Shown: positions 3,520 through 7,069 of the stretch, piece by piece
Layout of the letters: every line of letters begins with the position of its first letter
How positions within the stretch are numbered: position 1 is the first letter of the stretch
DNA from: Candidatus Peregrinibacteria bacterium
Lineage (GTDB): Bacteria; Patescibacteriota; Gracilibacteria; UM-FILTER-43-11
Direction: 5' to 3'
Assembly (NCBI GenBank): GCA_016220125.1
Contig: JACRIF010000113.1
Coordinates: forward strand, 1 to 7,069
Length of the DNA: 7,069 nt
Made by a program: the position numbers and the translations under genes
Notes under the pieces: generated by a model
What the model was told of the DNA's origin: nothing
The model's database searches: none
The model's input: the letters and a program-made list of their open reading frames with translations, nothing else

Positions 3520-6435
3520 ATGAACGGAAACGACACGGAAAATCAGGAATTCCAACCCTATCACTTCTCGCAAAGAATTGTCTTTTTGAGTTTGTTTTTT
3601 TTGGCGATCAACCTCGCGTTTTACGTGGTGGCGCTTTTCGGCCAGCCAACCCAGATGCCCCGGGTGGTCGCGCCCACGGTTTCGTTTGCCAGCGGACAGG
3701 AAATTTTCGTCCGCACACCCTATGGCGTCACATTCGAACCCGCTGTGGCCGGCCAGTCGCTTTTCGAGGGGATGTCCCTGAAAACCGGTAGCGACAGTTT
3801 TGCCGAAATTCATTTGGAGGGAAATTTGATTCGCATGGACCAGAACACGGAGGTCCGCTTTCTGGAAAACCATTTTCGCGAAGCCAACCAGCCCAGGCTC
3901 GTCCTGGGGTTGGACTCCGGAAGCTTGTGGGTGAACGCCTTCGATTCCGTTGCCGTGCGCTTACCCCGGGCCGAAGCCGTGTTCTTCCATGGCGTCGCGA
4001 TGGCCACTTATAGTGAACCGCTCAACCGCATCACCTCCATCATCGGTAGCACGGACTTGATCCTGAACGATGCGGACGGTTCGGACTTGGCCCATTTCTC
4101 CATTCCCTTCCGCCAACAGGTCGCCTTCGCGGACCAGCAAATCATCCCCGATTATTCCAAGCTTCATTATTCCAAGCTCAAGAAGGAGCTCAAGCTGGGT
4201 CCCGTGTCCAACCGCATCCTTCAGGAGGATTGGGTCAAGCGGAACACCCAAGGGGATCTCAGGATTTTCCTGGCCGAGAACCATTACCTCTATTCAAACA
4301 GCAGCTATCAGTTGAAGGACAAATACCTGGCGACCCTTGAAAAACTTTCCCTTTTGCCTGCTCGAACAAGGACCCTCAGGCTCGAGCGCTCCACGATTTT
4401 GCTGAAATATTTGCTGGGAGGCGTTCAGCAGCGCGGCTCCAAGGTCGATGCCAAGGCACTCCTGGACACATTTTCCAATCTCATTTCGCCCATCAAGGAT
4501 GATCCCGAGCTAGTTGATCTTATGGAGCGGCAATTCTACGCCATCCAGAATGCGCCCGCCGATTCGCCGGCCTACATGGCCAGGGAGCACCTGCGAACGC
4601 TGTTGCTCAACCCTAACAACCCCGAGATGCTCAGGAGCTACCTCTCCGATCTTGATTTCCTGCTGAGAAGCGGCACGCCGGAACAGGCGCTGAAGGTCGC
4701 GGACCTTTGGCTTTCCCATTGGACCTCCGCCTTCGTCAAAGCCCACCCCGATGAATTCGAGTTGCAGGCGCGCGTGTACCACAGCCTGATGCTTGCCTAC
4801 GCCGGCCAAGTCGACTCCTCGCTCTTGACCGTTTTGGAAAAAGCCGAGGATCTCAGGCTGGCCCAGTCCTCCGATTCCGAGGAGACCCTGTTCGAGATCG
4901 CCCTCGAGCGGTTGGACATGAGCAAATACATGGTGGCCGCTGCGCGTTATTCTGAGGCCAAGTCTTATCTCAGGACCAGCTACGCCAAATTGAACCTGGG
5001 GGAGCGCGAAGCCTCGGCCGCCGCCCGCGAGATTTTCATCAAGGACGCAACCCTTTTGGCCGACCGCATCGCCTTCGCCGAGCAATCCATCCACGCCTCC
5101 GCGGGCCCCTTGGATGAAAAGGCCTTCATGGACTACCTGAACACCCAAGAGCGCGACAAGACGCTGGAGCAACGCTTCACCTCCTTCCTCGAGGGATCGA
5201 AAACCCAAGAGGTTTTGAAGGCGCCCCCCACGATTCCCGAGGTGTCCCAACGCTTTGCCACGTCTCGCATCGTGGTGCTCGACCAGGATATCGCCACGGT
5301 TCCCGACGCGCCGTTTGAATTCCATGTGGCGAACGCCCGGTTGGTCGATCGCGCGCCGGACGGATCCGCCATCACCTTTGAGGCAAGCTACAACTATTCC
5401 ACGAATGGCATTTACGATATTTCCATGGGCGGGAAGCCGCTCCGGGGCAATTATTCCCTGGACGACTTCGTCCGCATCGCCCTGACCGGAACCCCGGCCG
5501 AGGAACTGACGGCTCCCCCGGAGACCAATGTCAGTGGTTATTTGGACCTCGGCTCGACCGAGGAGGCCCAACGCTCACAGGTCATCGCCCAGGATCTTGC
5601 GGTGCAGTTGGTGACCAGCGAGCTTGCGACTTACGACATCGTGGTGCCCAGCGCGACCCAAGTGGAAGTGACGGACACCGCCACGCTCACCTCGTTTCGG
5701 ATCACGGGCGCCATCATTGAGGACACGACCAAGAAGCGAGTCGTCAAAACCAATTTCAACTATGATTCCGTGACCAAGTCGCTTTCGGATATTTCGCTCG
5801 ACGCGGTGTCCGCGGTCCTTCCCAAGGAAGTGCCCGTCGGTCAATTCGTTTCCATGATTTTCACCACCATCTACGGCAAGGAGGAGCAGGAAAAGGCGAC
5901 CACCGCCATCATCGCCCAACTTGCCCGCAACGGCATGATCCTTGTGGCCAGCGACACCACCTTTGCGGACGCCGCCTTCAATGTGGTCACATTCCAGAAA
6001 ATGCGCCTGAGCGCCATGCCGATCGAATTTTCCGGCACTTTTGACCGGAGGATCAATCAATTCACCACTGTCCAGAGTGCGCTTCTGACCCGCTCAAACA
6101 TCACGCCCCCGGCTTTTGCCTCCGAGGCGGCTTTCCTATTCGTGACCGACTACCTCGCCAAGCAGGGGATCACGGTCACCCAGGCCAACATCAAGACGAC
6201 CCTGCCCGCCGAGAAGGTTGTCATCCAGGATTACGTCCGTGGCGACAAGGTGATCAATTTCACCTTCGATGTCGCGAACAACCGCCTCCTCGATATCTCA
6301 TTGAAGGGCTCCTCGTCCGTGGTCAAATCCATGACCTTCGAGGAGTTCAAATTGGTCGGAGGAGGGGAATCGACCGCCCCTGTCGCCCCTGCGCCTTCGC
6401 CTACCCCTGAGCCTGTTGTGCCAGTTACACCTTAA
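3520..6435 (+). CDS. Large membrane-anchored FecR-domain surface protein
   Basis: This is a complete 971-residue protein. A polar N-terminus (1-19) is followed by one membrane helix (about 20-41) with no lipobox or cleavage site, so it is probably anchored with the remainder outside the cell. Residues about 58-200 look like a FecR domain: repeated short strands, G-x-S-L-F-E-G-M-S-L-K-T-G (78-90), a hydrophobic/acidic S-F-A-E-I-H-L-E-G-N pattern, then L-D-S-G-S-L-W-V (131-138). About 235-565 is helical, possibly a TPR-like solenoid. About 575-947 appears to be four divergent strand-rich modules sharing an F-x-Y/F-D ... D-I-S hairpin followed by an F-x-x-F/I turn (examples near 621-634, 745-758, 840-848 and 913-927). 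The end (952-971) is a Pro/Ala-rich tail. Classic FecR relays TonB-dependent iron signals to FecI, but neither partner nor a TonB receptor is here, so a structural or scaffolding surface role is more likely. An in-frame 15-base duplication lies at 4151-4180. Confidence 0.88.
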   Translation: MNGNDTENQEFQPYHFSQRIVFLSLFFLAINLAFYVVALFGQPTQMPRVVAPTVSFASGQEIFVRTPYGVTFEPAVAGQSLFEGMSLKTGSDSFAEIHLEGNLIRMDQNTEVRFLENHFREANQPRLVLGLDSGSLWVNAFDSVAVRLPRAEAVFFHGVAMATYSEPLNRITSIIGSTDLILNDADGSDLAHFSIPFRQQVAFADQQIIPDYSKLHYSKLKKELKLGPVSNRILQEDWVKRNTQGDLRIFLAENHYLYSNSSYQLKDKYLATLEKLSLLPARTRTLRLERSTILLKYLLGGVQQRGSKVDAKALLDTFSNLISPIKDDPELVDLMERQFYAIQNAPADSPAYMAREHLRTLLLNPNNPEMLRSYLSDLDFLLRSGTPEQALKVADLWLSHWTSAFVKAHPDEFELQARVYHSLMLAYAGQVDSSLLTVLEKAEDLRLAQSSDSEETLFEIALERLDMSKYMVAAARYSEAKSYLRTSYAKLNLGEREASAAAREIFIKDATLLADRIAFAEQSIHASAGPLDEKAFMDYLNTQERDKTLEQRFTSFLEGSKTQEVLKAPPTIPEVSQRFATSRIVVLDQDIATVPDAPFEFHVANARLVDRAPDGSAITFEASYNYSTNGIYDISMGGKPLRGNYSLDDFVRIALTGTPAEELTAPPETNVSGYLDLGSTEEAQRSQVIAQDLAVQLVTSELATYDIVVPSATQVEVTDTATLTSFRITGAIIEDTTKKRVVKTNFNYDSVTKSLSDISLDAVSAVLPKEVPVGQFVSMIFTTIYGKEEQEKATTAIIAQLARNGMILVASDTTFADAAFNVVTFQKMRLSAMPIEFSGTFDRRINQFTTVQSALLTRSNITPPAFASEAAFLFVTDYLAKQGITVTQANIKTTLPAEKVVIQDYVRGDKVINFTFDVANNRLLDISLKGSSSVVKSMTFEEFKLVGGGESTAPVAPAPSPTPEPVVPVTP

Positions 6436-6457
6436 ATTTCTTGCACTATCCATTTTT

Positions 6458-7069
6458 ATGGCCACCCCAGATAATAAAAACCAGGCTGGGTCGGAAAAGC
6501 CAGCCTCAACTGGCTCTGATTTAGAGAGGGGCGAAAATGTGGGCAAAACTACTAGGTCGAAAGCTAAAAAAGTTCTGGAAAAGGGGTCTAACATTCCGCC
6601 CCCGCGTGAGCCCGAACCCGAAACGCCCAAGACCCGCGAGGGGCTCATCGACCATATGGGCCTGAGGGGCCAGCACGCCGACAGGGCGGATGCGATGATT
6701 CACCTTATCGACAAGGGGGCCTTCGAACTGGGGAAGGAGATTCCCCCACTCCAAACCGTCCTGGACTCCTTCACGCTGGAACAGCTCCAGCTCGCCACCA
6801 CCCTGCAGGAACCAACCCTGCTTTTGGTGCCCGAGACCAGCTTCGCTGCCAAGGTGAGGGCCCTGGACGCGCGCAAAACCAGGAAGGGGCAGAAGGACTG
6901 TTACGTGGATGAAATTTTCAAAAGATCCGATGCCGACTTCGGAAAGATTGCCGGTTGGAAAGCGGTGATCGTTGACGGGGCGAGGGACATGAGAAACCAC
7001 GGGGCCGCCAACGGGGACGGGGATCTAGGGCTATCGCTCGAGGAACGCATCGCAATCCGCAAGGCCGCC
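6458..7069 (+). CDS. Unrecognised soluble protein, C-terminus beyond the right edge
   Basis: From the ATG at 6458, 204 codons run without a stop to the window end. Residues 1-60 are a low-complexity, hydrophilic leader rich in Lys, Glu, Pro and Ser and look disordered. From about 61 the sequence becomes globular and well ordered: a helical G-x-x-A-D-R-A-D-A-M-I-H-L-I-D block (71-85), F-E-L-G-K-E-I-P-P-L-Q-T-V-L-D-S-F-T-L-E-Q-L (89-110), E-P-T-L-L-L-V-P (118-125), and G-W-K-A-V-I-V-D-G-A-R-D-M (166-178). There is no signal peptide or membrane helix, so it is probably cytoplasmic. I cannot assign a family or function; it may be a lineage-specific family. It lies 22 bases after the FecR-like gene with no terminator and no visible promoter or Shine-Dalgarno motif, so co-transcription is likely. 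Being a gene is well supported by the protein-like composition and the clean frame. Confidence 0.8.
   Translation, partial: MATPDNKNQAGSEKPASTGSDLERGENVGKTTRSKAKKVLEKGSNIPPPREPEPETPKTREGLIDHMGLRGQHADRADAMIHLIDKGAFELGKEIPPLQTVLDSFTLEQLQLATTLQEPTLLLVPETSFAAKVRALDARKTRKGQKDCYVDEIFKRSDADFGKIAGWKAVIVDGARDMRNHGAANGDGDLGLSLEERIAIRKAA
6483..6515 (+). other. Two overlapping, mutually exclusive hairpins in the first codons of the right-edge gene
   Basis: AGGCTGG (6483-6489) can pair with CCAGCCT (6500-6506) across a ten-base loop. The same middle arm, as AGCCAG (6498-6503), can instead pair with CTGGCT (6510-6515) across a six-base loop. Only one can form at a time. The structure sits in codons 9-20 of a gene that lacks a Shine-Dalgarno motif. 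A regulatory role is possible but unproven, and chance is a real alternative. Confidence 0.3.

Noticed and set aside
3447..3791. A frame whose peptide shares FRLEFAIIIR with another frame at 1284-1973
   Set aside because: The shared peptide is only the duplicated promoter cassette read as protein. It confirms the DNA repeat and does not indicate a gene family.
4510..5571. A 353-codon minus-strand reading frame inside the FecR-like gene
   Set aside because: It is a Gly/Arg/His-rich shadow of a well-supported sense gene with its own promoter.
3520..6435. A defence or toxin-antitoxin system formed by the FecR-like and downstream genes
   Set aside because: No nuclease, NTPase, protease, reverse transcriptase or toxin motif is visible in either protein. 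The right-hand gene is incomplete, so no such claim can be supported.

Overview
The window carries five protein genes in ordinary bacterial code: a leftward pair (1882 to 1355, then 1351 running off the left edge) and a rightward set (release factor gene prfA at 2124-3194, a large membrane-anchored FecR-like gene at 3520-6435, and a gene entering the right edge at 6458). Coding DNA is moderately GC-rich and the intergenic DNA is AT-rich. prfA is the only gene I can name with certainty. The small two-helix membrane protein, the giant FecR-like protein with no sigma-factor or TonB partner, and the two unfamiliar partial proteins fit a Candidate Phyla Radiation (Patescibacteria) genome, perhaps Peregrinibacteria. 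That is an impression from protein style, not a proven assignment. All three visible stop codons are TAA and no reading frame contains an in-frame TGA, so there is no sign of the UGA-to-glycine recoding known in Gracilibacteria and Absconditabacteria.

Layout. 1-1882 is a leftward operon: a 175-residue two-helix membrane protein followed after three bases by a long, helical, unrecognised protein (at least 450 residues). 1883-2123 is an intergenic region with the operon's promoter, an octamer repeat array, a REP-like double hairpin and the probable prfA promoter. prfA follows with a weak terminator. 3195-3519 is a second regulatory region with another REP-like double hairpin, another octamer array and a promoter for the FecR-like gene. 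The FecR-like gene is followed after 22 bases by the right-edge gene, with no terminator between them.

The most interesting structure is in the two intergenic regions. They carry near-identical promoter cassettes: a 37-base core that matches at 35 positions, including the non-functional spacer, preceded by an array of degenerate 8-base units that runs into the -35 box. The two cassettes are in opposite orientation and point outward from prfA, one driving the membrane-protein operon and the other the FecR-like gene. Each also has a REP-like double hairpin beside it whose stems are kept by paired base changes. This suggests either a shared regulon for two cell-envelope operons or a dispersed promoter-bearing repeat family. 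I found no CRISPR array, tRNA, rRNA, transposase or complete defence system.
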